Assembly: GCF_008386315.1 (NCBI RefSeq)
Contig: NZ_CP043808.1
Coordinates: 868,001-932,000, forward strand
Direction of reading: 5' to 3'
Length of the DNA stretch: 64,000 nucleotides
Source of the DNA: Serinicoccus marinus DSM 15273
GTDB lineage: Bacteria; Actinomycetota; Actinomycetes; Actinomycetales; Dermatophilaceae
Part shown: positions 8,928 to 17,903 of the stretch, in pieces
Layout of the letters: every line of letters starts with the position of its first letter
How positions within the stretch are numbered: the stretch's first letter is position 1
Made by a program: the position numbers and the translations under genes
Notes under the pieces: generated by a model
The model's input: only the letters and a program-made list of their open reading frames with translations
Databases searched by the model: none
What the model was told of the DNA's origin: nothing

Positions 8928-9602
8928 TCAGCCCTCGGTGGGGGGCGTCGCCTCCGGGGTGGGCTCGTCCACCGCGACGCGCAGCGGCGGCTGCGTCTTG
9001 GCGACGACCTCGTCGACGGACACGCCGGGTGCCAGCTCGCGCAGCACGAGACCGTCGTCGGTGACGTCGATGACGGCCAGGTCGGTGATGATCCGCTGCA
9101 CGACCCGCAGGCCGGTGATCGGCAGGTCGCACTCGTCCACGATCTTGGCCGAGCCGTCCTTGGCGACGTGGTCCATGAGGACCACGACCTTCTTGGCGCC
9201 GAGCACGAGGTCCATGGCGCCCCCCATGCCCTTGACCATCTTGCCGGGGATCATCCAGTTGGCGATGTCGCCGGCCGCCGAGACCTGCATGGCGCCGAGG
9301 ATCGCGGCGTCGACCTTGCCGCCCCGGATCATGCCGAAGCTCGTGGCCGAGTCGAAGAAGCTGGCGCCGGGCCGGACCGTCACCGTCTCCTTGCCCGCGT
9401 TGATGAGGTCGGGCTCCTCCTCGCCCTCGTAGGGGTAGGGGCCGACGCCGAGGATGCCGTTCTCCGACTGCAGGACCAGCTCCACGTCGTCCGGGACGTA
9501 GTTGGGGACCAGCGTCGGCATCCCGATGCCGAGGTTGACGTAGTCGCCGTCGCGCAGCTCGGCCGCGGCGCGCGCGGCCATCTCCTCACGGGTCAGGGCC
9601 AT
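8928..9602 (-). CDS. scoB: 3-oxoacid CoA-transferase, subunit B
   Basis: 224 residues. Together with subunit A it moves CoA between succinyl-CoA (or another donor) and 3-oxoacids, opening ketone bodies or 3-oxoadipate to acetyl-CoA formation. The active-site Glu lies in [14 protein letters not shown]; the family motif [19 protein letters not shown] is also present. It begins 5 nt after the scoA stop, so both are co-translated. A Pro/Glu/Thr tail ends the protein. Assignment to SCOT rather than 3-oxoadipate CoA-transferase (PcaJ) is by overall resemblance only; no aromatic pathway genes are nearby. Confidence 0.9.
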   Translation of the reverse strand: MALTREEMAARAAAELRDGDYVNLGIGMPTLVPNYVPDDVELVLQSENGILGVGPYPYEGEEEPDLINAGKETVTVRPGASFFDSATSFGMIRGGKVDAAILGAMQVSAAGDIANWMIPGKMVKGMGGAMDLVLGAKKVVVLMDHVAKDGSAKIVDECDLPITGLRVVQRIITDLAVIDVTDDGLVLRELAPGVSVDEVVAKTQPPLRVAVDEPTPEATPPTEG

Positions 9603-9607
9603 GTCTC

Positions 9608-10393
9608 TCAGTCGTCCTTCCCGGGGCGCGGGCGGGTGGTGCGCTTCTCGATGTCCTTGTCGGCGGCCTGCTCGGCGGTCAGGGCGAGCACGCGCTGGAC
9701 GTAGATGCCGGGCAGGTGGACCTCGTCGGGGTCGATCTCACCCGGCTCGACCAGCTCCTCCACCTCGGCGACCGCGACCTGCGCGGACATGGCGCACAGC
9801 GGGTTGAAGTTGCGGGCCGACTGGTGGAAGACCAGGTTGCCGTGCCGGTCGCCCTTGGCCGCCCGCACCAGCGCGAAGTCGGCGAAGATCGCGTGCTCGA
9901 GCACGTAGTCGCGGGCGTGGTCGCGGACCGAGAACTCGCGGGTCTCCTTGGCGGGGGAGCGCAGGACCACCTCACCGTCGCTGTCGTAGCGCCAGGGCAT
10001 ACCCCCCTCGGAGACCTGCGACCCGACGCCGGTGGGCGTGAAGAAGGCCGGTATGCCCGCGCCCCCGGCGCGCAGCTTCTCGGCGAGCGTGCCCTGCGGG
10101 GTCAGCTCGACCTCGAGCTCGCCGGAGAGGTACTGCCGCGCGAACTCCTTGTTCTCCCCGACGTAGGAGGCGATGACGCGACGGATCCTGCCCTGCGCGA
10201 GGAGCAGCCCCAGCCCGGCCCCGTCGACGCCGCAGTTGTTGGAGACGACCTCCAGGTCGCTCGTGCCCTGCTCCAGGGCCTGGTGGATCAGCACGGTGGG
10301 GATGCCCGAGAGCCCGAAGCCGCCCACGGCGACGGTCATCCCGTCAATGAGCCCCTCGAGCGCATCCTGGGCGGAGGCGACGACCTTGTCCAT
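9608..10393 (-). CDS. scoA: 3-oxoacid CoA-transferase, subunit A
   Basis: 261 residues. The glycine-rich CoA-binding motif [14 protein letters not shown] (about 18-31) and the stretch [14 protein letters not shown] are typical of alpha subunits; FFTPTGVGS and [20 protein letters not shown] follow. The ATG at 10393 is fixed by the MDKVV start and a TAGCCT box 7 nt upstream. The box overlaps the stop codon of the upstream TIGR03089 gene. It forms an operon with scoB. Confidence 0.92.
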   Translation of the reverse strand: MDKVVASAQDALEGLIDGMTVAVGGFGLSGIPTVLIHQALEQGTSDLEVVSNNCGVDGAGLGLLLAQGRIRRVIASYVGENKEFARQYLSGELEVELTPQGTLAEKLRAGGAGIPAFFTPTGVGSQVSEGGMPWRYDSDGEVVLRSPAKETREFSVRDHARDYVLEHAIFADFALVRAAKGDRHGNLVFHQSARNFNPLCAMSAQVAVAEVEELVEPGEIDPDEVHLPGIYVQRVLALTAEQAADKDIEKRTTRPRPGKDD

Positions 10394-10400
10394 GGCGCCG

Positions 10401-10406
10401 AGGCTA
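10401..10406 (-). promoter_or_regulatory. -10-like box of scoAB
   Basis: TAGCCT on the minus strand, 7 nt before the scoA ATG. Its first three bases (TAG, 10406-10404) are also the stop codon of the TIGR03089 gene, so promoter and stop share sequence. Confidence 0.45.
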
Positions 10407-11128
10407 CCCGCCGGCCCGGTGGTCGACGCCCTCGGCCTCCCAGCGCGGGTCGTCCCCGACGGCCTCCGCGCCGAGCACGAGGACAGCGGACCCCTCGCCC
10501 GCCAGCAGCTGCAGCACTGGCGCACGAACAGGCCCCGGTCGGTGGTCGTGGTGCCGACCAGGGACCGGGCGCCCTCGGGCACCGGCGGCAGGTCGGCCAG
10601 CAGGTCGGCATACGTCACCCGGTCGCCGCCGCTCACCAGCGCGGCGTCCTCCGCCTCGGCCTCGTCCCACGCGGTGAAGTCGTCGGCGTAGCTCGCCAGC
10701 TCGGCCGCCTCGTCCATGACGCCGGAGCGCAGCTCGCCGTCGAAGGCCCGCGCCAGGGCGGGCAGGGCCACCGCCACGACCTCGTCGCAGTCGCCGGCGA
10801 CCTCGCTGTCCGGGTCGTCGGTGACGAGCACGTCGGCGCCCTCGTGCGTGTCCACCGTGAGGGTGGCCCCGACGGACCAGACGGCGAGGGCCCAGTAGGC
10901 CAGGCGCCAGTGCGGGGCGGGCAGGTCCACCAGGACCACCGAGCCCGGCTGGATGTCCAGCCCCTCCTGCAGCGCGTTGGCGGCCTTGGACACCCAGGTG
11001 CGCAGCACCTTGCGGGAGATCTCGATGCGCTCGCCGGGGCCCCCGGGGGTGTCGTCGTAGAAGGTGAGGGCAGGGCGGGTCGCGTCGGCGGCGACCGCCT
11101 GGCTCAGGATCGCGGAGGGTTGCGGCAC
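10404..11128 (-). CDS. TIGR03089 family protein, interrupted by a 1-nt frameshift
   Basis: About 241 residues once the frame is repaired. TIGR03089 proteins are found in actinobacteria and resemble the N-terminal part of acyl-adenylating enzymes, without the catalytic half; function unknown. The first frame runs from the GTG at 11128 ([20 protein letters not shown]) to near 10518, and the true C-terminus ([20 protein letters not shown] to TAG at 10404) is in another frame. Adding one G in CAG(G)TGCTG at about 10517 joins them. The start lies 7 nt after TACCGT (minus, 11141-11136). The break is probably a sequence error. Confidence 0.82.
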
Positions 11129-11135
11129 GGGGGCC

Positions 11136-11141
11136 ACGGTA
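11136..11141 (-). promoter_or_regulatory. -10-like box of TIGR03089 gene
   Basis: TACCGT on the minus strand, 7 nt before the GTG at 11128; leaderless layout. Confidence 0.4.
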
Positions 11142-11189
11142 GTGGGTGCTGTTGCGCGGGGGGCGAGGAGCGGGGCAGGCTGCTCCCTC

Positions 11190-12125
11190 GTGAGCACCGC
11201 CCGGCACCGTGTCTGGCGTCCGGCGCGCCCGCTGGACGTCGCCGCGACCTGGGGCACGTTGCGGCGCGGTGCCGGGGACCCGTGCTGGCGCGTGGTCGAC
11301 GGCGAGCTGTGGCGCGGGGTGCGGGCGCCGACCGGCGCCGCGACCCTGCGGCTGGCTCGCCGGGCCCCCGACTCCCCGGTCGCGGCGCAGGCCTGGGGGC
11401 CGGGAGCGGAGTGGCTGCTGGACGGGTTGCCGGGGATGCTCGGCGAGGGGGACGACGACGAGGGGTTCGTGCCGGTGCACGCGCCGGTGGCCCACGCCCT
11501 CCGCCGGCATCCGGGGTGGCGGACGCCCCGGACCGGGTTGGTCCTGGAGTGCCTCGTCCCGGCCGTGGTCGAGCAGAAGGTCACCGGCCAGGAGGCCTTC
11601 TCCGGGTGGCGGCGGGTGGTCCAGCGCTTCGGGGACGTCGCGCCGGGCCCCGGGGCCGCGCTGCGCCTGCGGGTGCCGCCCTCGGTGCCGACGCTGTCGG
11701 GCATACCGTCCTGGGAGTGGTTGCGCGCCGGGGTCAGCCCGCAGCGCGCGGACACCGTCGCCCGGGTCGTGCAGGTGGCGGCACGGTTGGAGGAGTGCGT
11801 CGGGATGAGCTCCTCCCGGGCGCGGGCCCGGCTGACCGCCGTCCCGGGGGTCGGGGTCTGGACGGCCGCCGAGACCGCGCAGCGCGCCCTCGGGGACGCC
11901 GACGCGGTCTCCTTCGGCGACTACCACGTCGCGGCCAACATCGGGTATGCCCTCACCGGCGAGACGGTCGACGACCACGGCCTGGTCGAGCTGCTCGCCC
12001 CGTATGCCGGTCACCGCTACCGGGTGCAGCGGCTGCTGGAGCTCTCGGGTGCCGGCCGTCCACGGCGGGGGCCGCGGATGGCGCCGCGGGGGCACCTGCC
12101 GGTCAGTCGGTCCCGGGGCCGCTGA
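11190..12125 (+). CDS. DNA-3-methyladenine glycosylase II family (AlkA/HhH-GPD)
   Basis: 311 residues. AlkA-like enzymes remove alkylated bases from DNA. The C-terminal half carries the helix-hairpin-helix [20 protein letters not shown] followed by the Gly-Pro-Asp-type loop [13 protein letters not shown], whose Asp would activate the glycosidic bond. [21 protein letters not shown] is the typical preceding helix pair. The N-terminal third is poorly conserved. The GTG at 11190 (preceded by CAGGCT, 8-nt gap) fits better than an upstream frame start inside the divergent gene. The Ile of LSGIPS uses ATA in a GGCATACC octamer. Confidence 0.88.
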   Translation: MSTARHRVWRPARPLDVAATWGTLRRGAGDPCWRVVDGELWRGVRAPTGAATLRLARRAPDSPVAAQAWGPGAEWLLDGLPGMLGEGDDDEGFVPVHAPVAHALRRHPGWRTPRTGLVLECLVPAVVEQKVTGQEAFSGWRRVVQRFGDVAPGPGAALRLRVPPSVPTLSGIPSWEWLRAGVSPQRADTVARVVQVAARLEECVGMSSSRARARLTAVPGVGVWTAAETAQRALGDADAVSFGDYHVAANIGYALTGETVDDHGLVELLAPYAGHRYRVQRLLELSGAGRPRRGPRMAPRGHLPVSRSRGR

Positions 12126-13184
12126 CCACGCTGACTCGCACCGACAGGTCCTCCGCGGCCAGGGCGAGCTCGAGTCTCGTGGCGATGCGGCCGGCCAGCA
12201 CGGGGTCCTCGGCGCGGACGACGAGGCCCTCGTCGACGGAGCCCTGCACCTCGACCCGGTGGTCGGCGGCCAGACCCAGCAGCGCCAGCCGGGTCGCTCG
12301 CGCGGTGCGTGCCGCCCCGCTCTCGGGCAGCACCGAGGGGAGGCCGACCTCCGCGGCGGCCGGGCTGCTCGGAGGCGCACCGAGGGCCGAGCGCAGCGCC
12401 TCGCGGTGCCCGAGCGCGAACCAGTCGCCGGGGCCGGTGCGCACCAGGGACCGTGCGCCGGCAGCGGCGGCGTCGCCCGCCCCGCCGTCCCCGTCGGCAC
12501 CGGTGCCGAGCACGAGCTCCGGCAGTCCCCGGACCAGGGCCGCCCCGGTGCCGGAGGCCTTGCCCTTGACGAGGTCGGCGGCAGCGGCGAGCTCGTCGGC
12601 GACCGCGCGGCTGGTGACCGACAGCGGCCGACCGTCGGCGTCCTCGCCGCCGCGGAGGTCCTCCAGGACCCGCATGCCGCAGGCACCCAGGGCCAGGTCG
12701 GTCTGACCCTCGCGCCACGGGCGGCCGGCGGTGTCGGTGAGGAGCAGGCCGAAGCGGGCCGCCGCGCCGGGGGTCCGACGCAGCGCGGCGTGCAGGTCGC
12801 GGGCCACGGCGTCCGGGTCCGGGGGGAGCAGCAGCAGCCCGCCCTCGGGGCCGGTGTTGCTCGCGTCCACCCCCGCGCGGCCAGGACCGGGCCGGCCACG
12901 GACTCGACCACCCGCGTCACCCCGGCCGGCGTGAGCCGCTCGGCCACCACCCGCACGCTCTGGGCGGCGACGACGTCCTCGCGGTCGGCCGGAGCGCCGA
13001 CGCGCAGCCCGAGCGCCTTGGAGACCAGCTTGCTCGACACCGCCAGGACGTCGCCGTCGCGCAGCCCGCCGGCAGGTGCGACGGCGCCGGCGAGGGCGGC
13101 GGCCAGATCCATACCGGCGGTCACCTCGGGGAGCCCGGGGAGGGGGATCACCCGCACCGTGCCGGGGGTCGGGGCGGGGCTCAC
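12103..13184 (-). CDS. fbiB: Coenzyme F420-0:L-glutamate ligase (FbiB/CofE), interrupted by a 1-nt frameshift
   Basis: About 360 residues when repaired. CofE adds gamma-linked glutamates to F420-0 using GTP. The first frame gives [14 protein letters not shown] and [16 protein letters not shown]; the second gives [37 protein letters not shown] and the Mg/GTP-binding core. One C lost in GCC(C)GCGCG at about 12880 accounts for the switch. Mycobacterial FbiB has a full nitroreductase-like C-terminal domain; here only about 110 residues follow the CofE core ([14 protein letters not shown] to the end), so that domain is absent or highly reduced. The GTG start overlaps the fbiA stop by 4 bp. Confidence 0.88.
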
Positions 13185-14185
13185 CTCCGGTCACGGCCCG
13201 CGGGCACGGCGGCGCCGGCCAGCTCCTGCCCGAGGTCGAGGGCGGCGCCGGCCAGCCGGGCGGCACCGGCGCCGTCCCGCATGAGCAGGTCCAGCGAGCG
13301 GACCCGCACCCCGGCGGGATACCGCGCGTCGCCGTCCGCGTCGTCGACCAGCCACCCGTCGAGGAAGTCCGCATAGAGCCCCGCGACCCCGGCCGCGCTC
13401 ACCTCGACCCCCAACGGGGCGAGGCAGGCGTCGGCGTGACCGCGGACCGGCCGGCCGCCGAGCAGCGGGCTGACCCCCACGACCGGGGCGCGGGTGCCGC
13501 GCACCGCCTCCCGGATGCCGGGGACGCCGAGGATGATGCCGATCGAGACGACCGGGTTGCTCGGGGGCAGCAGGACGAGGTCGGCCCCGCGCACCGCGTC
13601 GAGCACGTGCGGGGCGGCGGTGGCCCCGCCCAGCCCGGCGACGGAGAAGCGCCGCGCCGGCAGCGCCGCGCCGTGCCGCACCCACCACTCCTGGAAGTGG
13701 ATGGCCCGCTCGCCCCCGGCGTCGTCGTCGACCACCACGTGGGTCTCGATCGGGGTGTCCGTCGCCGGCAGGAGCCGCACCCCCCGCTCGGGCAGGCCCC
13801 ACCGCTGCGCCAGCCGGCCCGTCACCTCGCTGAGCGTCAGGCCCTGGGCCAGCCAGCGGCTGCGCGCCAGGTGGGTGGCGAGGTCCAGGTCGCCGAGGGT
13901 GAACCAGGCCGGCCCCACCCCGAGGGTCCCCAGCTCGTCGGCGACCCGCGTGCTCTCCCCGGCCCGGCCCCAGCCCTGGTCCTCGTCCACGCCGCCCCCG
14001 AGGGTGTAGAGCAGCGTGTCCAGGTCCGGGCAGACCCGCAGCCCGACCAGCGTGATGTCGTCGCCGGTGTTGCCGATGACGGTCACCGTGGTCGGCTCCG
14101 GGGCCTCGCGGGTCGCCAGGTGCGACAGGAGGCCGCGGACGAAGCGGGCGCCGCCGACGCCGCCGGCCAGAACGGTGATCTGCAT
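13181..14185 (-). CDS. fbiA: 2-phospho-L-lactate transferase (FbiA/CofD)
   Basis: 334 residues. It transfers the phospholactyl or phosphoenolpyruvyl group from its GDP/GPP carrier to Fo to give (dehydro-)F420-0. Signatures are [17 protein letters not shown] at the N-terminus, [36 protein letters not shown] and [14 protein letters not shown]. The ATG at 14185 starts the conserved [15 protein letters not shown] lies 6 nt upstream on the minus strand. Operon with fbiB, divergent from whiB2, the same arrangement as in mycobacteria. Confidence 0.95.
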   Translation of the reverse strand: MQITVLAGGVGGARFVRGLLSHLATREAPEPTTVTVIGNTGDDITLVGLRVCPDLDTLLYTLGGGVDEDQGWGRAGESTRVADELGTLGVGPAWFTLGDLDLATHLARSRWLAQGLTLSEVTGRLAQRWGLPERGVRLLPATDTPIETHVVVDDDAGGERAIHFQEWWVRHGAALPARRFSVAGLGGATAAPHVLDAVRGADLVLLPPSNPVVSIGIILGVPGIREAVRGTRAPVVGVSPLLGGRPVRGHADACLAPLGVEVSAAGVAGLYADFLDGWLVDDADGDARYPAGVRVRSLDLLMRDGAGAARLAGAALDLGQELAGAAVPAGRDRR

Positions 14186-14228
14186 GCCCCCATTGTCGGT
14201 GCCGGGGCAGGTTGTAGCAGATCCGGGG

Positions 14229-14257
14229 TTGACTCTGGCGGATGACACGCGTGTAAT
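14229..14257 (+). promoter_or_regulatory. whiB2 promoter with palindromic operator
   Basis: TTGACT (14229-14234) and TGTAAT (14252-14257) are separated by exactly 17 nt, the best -35/-10 pair in the window. The perfect palindrome ACACGCGTGT (14245-14254) covers the upstream edge of the -10 and could bind a dimeric regulator. A leader of about 80 nt follows, ending in GAGGAGGAG before the ATG. Confidence 0.7.
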
Positions 14258-14342
14258 TCAGGTGTTGCCATCTGCTGCCGGGGCGAGCCGGCGGGGTGCG
14301 CGGCCGGCGAGAAGTGTGTAGGCGAGAGGTCGAGGAGGAGCC

Positions 14343-14612
14343 ATGCACGAGCTGGAGCTGATGTCGTTGATGCACGGTATCGATGACACCGAGGAGATGA
14401 ACTGGCAGGAGCGTGCCCTGTGCGCGCAGACCGACCCGGAGGCCTTCTTCCCCGAGAAGGGCGGGTCCACCCGCGAGGCCAAGAAGGTCTGCGTCGGGTG
14501 CGAGGTGCGGGCCGAGTGCCTGGAGTATGCGCTCGGCCACGACGAGCGCTTCGGCATCTGGGGAGGACTGTCCGAGCGTGAGCGGCGCAAGCTGAAGAAG
14601 CGCGCGGTCTGA
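14343..14612 (+). CDS. whiB2: WhiB-family regulator, WhiB2/WhmD type
   Basis: 89 residues. WhiB proteins hold a [4Fe-4S] cluster and act with the principal sigma factor; WhiB2/WhmD (WhiB of Streptomyces) governs cell division or sporulation septation. Four Cys ligands are at 27, 50, 53 and 59, followed by the family turn GIWGGLSERERRKLKK. DPEAFFPEKGGSTREAKKVC is diagnostic for this subgroup, and the neighbouring fbiA supports orthology. ATG preceded by GAGGAGGAG at 3-nt spacing. Confidence 0.95.
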   Translation: MHELELMSLMHGIDDTEEMNWQERALCAQTDPEAFFPEKGGSTREAKKVCVGCEVRAECLEYALGHDERFGIWGGLSERERRKLKKRAV

Positions 14613-14744
14613 GCACCCGACGCACGCCGGTCGCCGGGCAGGGTCCGGACGCGCCGGTCGCAGCGATTCCCACGCACCCCGACGAGTCGCTCCCGCAGCG
14701 ACCCCCGTGCCGGTGGTCGCGCCGCTGTCGACGACGTCTCGCTC

Positions 14745-17700
14745 GTGCTCCTGCCGGTGGACCTCCCGGCGGGTGGTGGGGACGGCGAGGACGAGCTGGC
14801 CGGGTCGTTGCGCGCCGTCGCGGCCGGCCGCCGCCGACCGCAACGGGTGCTGCTGCTGCATCCCGACCCCGAGGGGGGACCGGTGGCCGCGCTCCAGGAC
14901 CTGGCCCGGGAGCTGGGTCTGCCGCTGAGCGTCCGCTCCCACCCGCAGCAGGACCGGGTGGCGGCCGTCCGCACCGCCCTGGACGTCCTACCGGACCAGC
15001 CGGGGCACTGGATCTGGTTCCTCACCGCCGACGCCCGGCCTGAGCCGGAGGCGCTGGCCGCCCTCACCGCCGCGGTCCGGCGCAGCAGCCGGGTCGGCGT
15101 CGTCGGCCCCAAGCTCGTGCGCGCCGACCAGCCGCGGCTGCTGCGCTCGCTCGGTCACCGCGTCACGCCGGCCGGCCGGGTCGTCGACCCCACCCGCGCC
15201 GCCCTCGTCGACCAGGGCCAGCTGGACCTGCGTCAGGACGTCCTCGGAGTTCCGCTGAGCGGGGCCCTCGTCCAGGCCCGGGTGCTGCAGGAGGTCGGCG
15301 GGATCGACCCGGCCTTCGCGCAGGACGGTGTCGACGGGCTCGACCTGGGCTGGCGGGCCCACCTCGCCGGTCACCGGACGGTCGTCGCGCCCGAGGCCGT
15401 CGTCCGGCAGGGCGAGGCAGGGCTGGGCGTCGTCGACCCGTTGGTGACCCGCGCCAGGGTGCGCCAGGTGGCCCTGGCCCGTGGCTCGTTCTGGGCGGCC
15501 CCCTGGCGCGCGCTGGGCGTCCTCGTCACCAGCCTGGCCGCCGCGCTGCTCCTGCTCCTCGTCAAGCGCCCCGCCGAGGCCGCCGGGGAGTGGGCGGATG
15601 TCCGGGCGGTGCTGCGACCGGGGCGCGGGTGGTCCGCGCGGCGGCGGTTCCGCCGCCGCCGACGGGTGGCGCCCCGCGACCTCGCGGGTCTGCACGAGCC
15701 CCGTGCGACGGGCTGGCGCGCGACCGTGGACACGGTGGGCGAGGCCCTCGACCCGCGCTACCGACGCGGCTCGGGCGCGCCACTGCCGCGGACCGAGGCG
15801 TTGCGTACCGGTCCGGTCTCCGACGACTTCGACGACGCGGTCGGCGAGGGCCGTCGGTCGGGGAGGTGGAGCTGGCCGCTGGCGCTCGCCCTCCTGATCG
15901 TGGCGGCAGTCACCGCCTGGATGGGGCGAGGTGCTCTCTCGCCGGCCGGTCTCGACCTCGCGGGCGTCGGCCTGTCCGGGGGACAGCTGGGGGTCGCCGC
16001 CACGGACGCCGTCGGACTGTGGTCCGCCGCGGTGGACGGCTGGCGGGGCGCCGGTCTCGGTCACGGCGACCCCGCCCCGGCGTGGCTGCCGCAGGCGACG
16101 GTCCTGTCCTGGCTCCTCGGCCTCCTGCCCGGTGCGGGGCCGACCACGGCCGGGCCCGCCCTGGCCTGGCTGCTCGCCGCCGCGCCGGTGCTGAGCGTCC
16201 TCACGGCATACCTCGCGCTGCGTCGGAGCACCCGGCGCGGCTGGGTCCGGGCGGTGCTCGCGCTGGGCTGGGCCCTGGCGCCGGCGCTCGTCGTCGCGAC
16301 GTCCCAGGGGAGGGTGGGACCGGCCGTGGTGCACGTCCTCGCGCCGCTGCTCGTGGCCGGCATCCTCGTCGTCAGCGACCGGTCCCGCGGGGTCCGCAGG
16401 GCCGCGGCGGCCTTCGGCACCGCCCTCGGCCTCGCGATCGCCGCGCAGTGGGTGCCGCTCGTGCTCGTGCTGGGGACCGTGGCCGGGCTGCTGGTCCTCG
16501 GCGTGGGCCGGGGGAGCGCCCGGTGGCGCGGCGCGGTCGTCGCGGTCCTGCCGTGGGTGCTGCTGCTGCCCTGGTGGCCGAGCCTGCTGGCCGGGCCGGT
16601 CCAGCTCCTGGGGGGAGCCGGCGCGACCTCCGCCACCCCCCGGCTGCCCGCGACGCCCGACGCCTGGCAGCTGCTCCTGCTCCACCCTGCCGGCGTCGAC
16701 CCCTCCGGGCTCGACGGCCTCCTGCTGTGGCTGCAGGTGCCGCTCTGGCTGGCGGCGCTGGCCGCGCTGCTGCGGCCGGGCGACGGCGGCCGGCGGGCAG
16801 GCGTGCTCGTCGCCGTCGGCATCGTCGCCCTCGTCCTGGCGCAGGTCGCGGTGCGCACCTCGCTGGGCGTGCTCCCCGTCGGGCACTCCGAGGCCGGCTC
16901 GGTGGTCTCGGCCTGGCCGGGGACCCTGTTGTCCTTCGGTGGCGCCGCGCTGCTCCTCGCCGCCGCCTCGCTGGTCGAGGACCTCCTGGCGACCCGCCGG
17001 GGGAGGGTCCTGCGGGTGCCGGCCCGGGCGCTGGCCTCGACGGGCGCGGTGGTCGTGCTCGCCGCCACCGTGGTCGCCGCGGGATGGACCGTCCTGAGCA
17101 GCCGGGTCACCCCCGGGCTCACGGTCGCCACCGAGCCGCTCCCGCCGGTCGCCGCCGAGCAGGCCCGAGGACCAGAGGCGTTGCGCACGCTGCTGCTCAC
17201 CCCGGAGCAGGACGGCCTGCTCGTCGACCTGCGGGGCAGCGAGCCGGAGGCCACCCGCATCCTGCGCGACCGGACCGCCGACCTCGCGCGGGGCGTCGCC
17301 GGCCCGGGGCAGGTCGAGCAGGCGGTCCGGGCCCTCGTCGGGGGTGCCTCGTCGGACCAGGCACGCCAGGAGCTGCTCGGCCTCGGCGTGGGCTACGTCG
17401 AGCTCGAGGCGTCCGACACCCATCCCGCGGCCGACGACCTGGACCGGGTCGCCGGTCTGGCGCGGGTCTCCAGCCCCGAGGGCAGCGTCCTGTGGCGGAT
17501 GGTCGAGGGCGACCCGGGACGCACGCGCGTGGTCGAGGCCGACGGCGCGACCGTCGAGGTGCTGCCCAGCACCGGTCCGCACGGGCAGGCCGCGGGCCGC
17601 GTCGACGTGCCGTCGGGAGGCTCGCTGCTCGTCGCCGAGGCGGCCGGCTGGGCCGAGGTCGCGCAGCTCACCGTCGACGGCGACGAGCTGGACCTCGAGG

Positions 17701-17903
17701 GATCGCGGACGAGCCTGCCCGCCGGGCGGCACACCATCGAGGTCACCCTGCCCACCCCCGGGCTGCCCTGGCACCTGCTGGCCCTCGCCGTCGCAGTCGT
17801 GACGGCCTTCCTGGCGCTCCCGGTCGGGCGGACCGACGAGGCCGAGGACGAGGCCCAGGACGCGGCGACCCCTGGCACCCACGAGCCGCAGGAGGAGTCG
17901 TGA
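14745..17903 (+). CDS. Very large membrane glycosyltransferase-like protein
   Basis: 1052 residues. The N-terminal 260 residues form a family-2-like GT-A domain (WFLTADARPEPEALAAL, VGPKLVRADQPRLL, then a GVDGLDLGWRAHLAGHR catalytic-site analogue), but the usual first strand and DxD are weak. A helix at about 245-275 is followed by a basic loop and then about 12 more membrane helices (380-790), ending in a roughly 230-residue outside domain with beta-sandwich character and one last helix near 1010-1030. Such proteins lie beside DUF5719 genes in many actinobacteria and may build an envelope glycan; substrate unknown. GTG 14745 is the first in-frame start; homology could extend upstream in another frame (from 14707), so a missed indel at the N-terminus is possible. 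Confidence 0.82.
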   Translation: MLLPVDLPAGGGDGEDELAGSLRAVAAGRRRPQRVLLLHPDPEGGPVAALQDLARELGLPLSVRSHPQQDRVAAVRTALDVLPDQPGHWIWFLTADARPEPEALAALTAAVRRSSRVGVVGPKLVRADQPRLLRSLGHRVTPAGRVVDPTRAALVDQGQLDLRQDVLGVPLSGALVQARVLQEVGGIDPAFAQDGVDGLDLGWRAHLAGHRTVVAPEAVVRQGEAGLGVVDPLVTRARVRQVALARGSFWAAPWRALGVLVTSLAAALLLLLVKRPAEAAGEWADVRAVLRPGRGWSARRRFRRRRRVAPRDLAGLHEPRATGWRATVDTVGEALDPRYRRGSGAPLPRTEALRTGPVSDDFDDAVGEGRRSGRWSWPLALALLIVAAVTAWMGRGALSPAGLDLAGVGLSGGQLGVAATDAVGLWSAAVDGWRGAGLGHGDPAPAWLPQATVLSWLLGLLPGAGPTTAGPALAWLLAAAPVLSVLTAYLALRRSTRRGWVRAVLALGWALAPALVVATSQGRVGPAVVHVLAPLLVAGILVVSDRSRGVRRAAAAFGTALGLAIAAQWVPLVLVLGTVAGLLVLGVGRGSARWRGAVVAVLPWVLLLPWWPSLLAGPVQLLGGAGATSATPRLPATPDAWQLLLLHPAGVDPSGLDGLLLWLQVPLWLAALAALLRPGDGGRRAGVLVAVGIVALVLAQVAVRTSLGVLPVGHSEAGSVVSAWPGTLLSFGGAALLLAAASLVEDLLATRRGRVLRVPARALASTGAVVVLAATVVAAGWTVLSSRVTPGLTVATEPLPPVAAEQARGPEALRTLLLTPEQDGLLVDLRGSEPEATRILRDRTADLARGVAGPGQVEQAVRALVGGASSDQARQELLGLGVGYVELEASDTHPAADDLDRVAGLARVSSPEGSVLWRMVEGDPGRTRVVEADGATVEVLPSTGPHGQAAGRVDVPSGGSLLVAEAAGWAEVAQLTVDGDELDLEGSRTSLPAGRHTIEVTLPTPGLPWHLLALAVAVVTAFLALPVGRTDEAEDEAQDAATPGTHEPQEES

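Noticed and set aside
10404..11128. Treating TIGR03089, fbiB, the SIS gene and secA1 as true pseudogenes
   Set aside because: Each break is one base, mostly in a G/C run, with perfect family sequence resuming at once and no second lesion of another type; secA1 is essential.
15590..17899. Long open frame continuous with DUF5719, on the same strand in another phase of the giant glycosyltransferase
   Set aside because: Its product is an Arg/Gly/Ala/Pro-rich low-complexity sequence typical of an out-of-phase read of GC-rich coding DNA. Only the part from 17900 on has normal composition.
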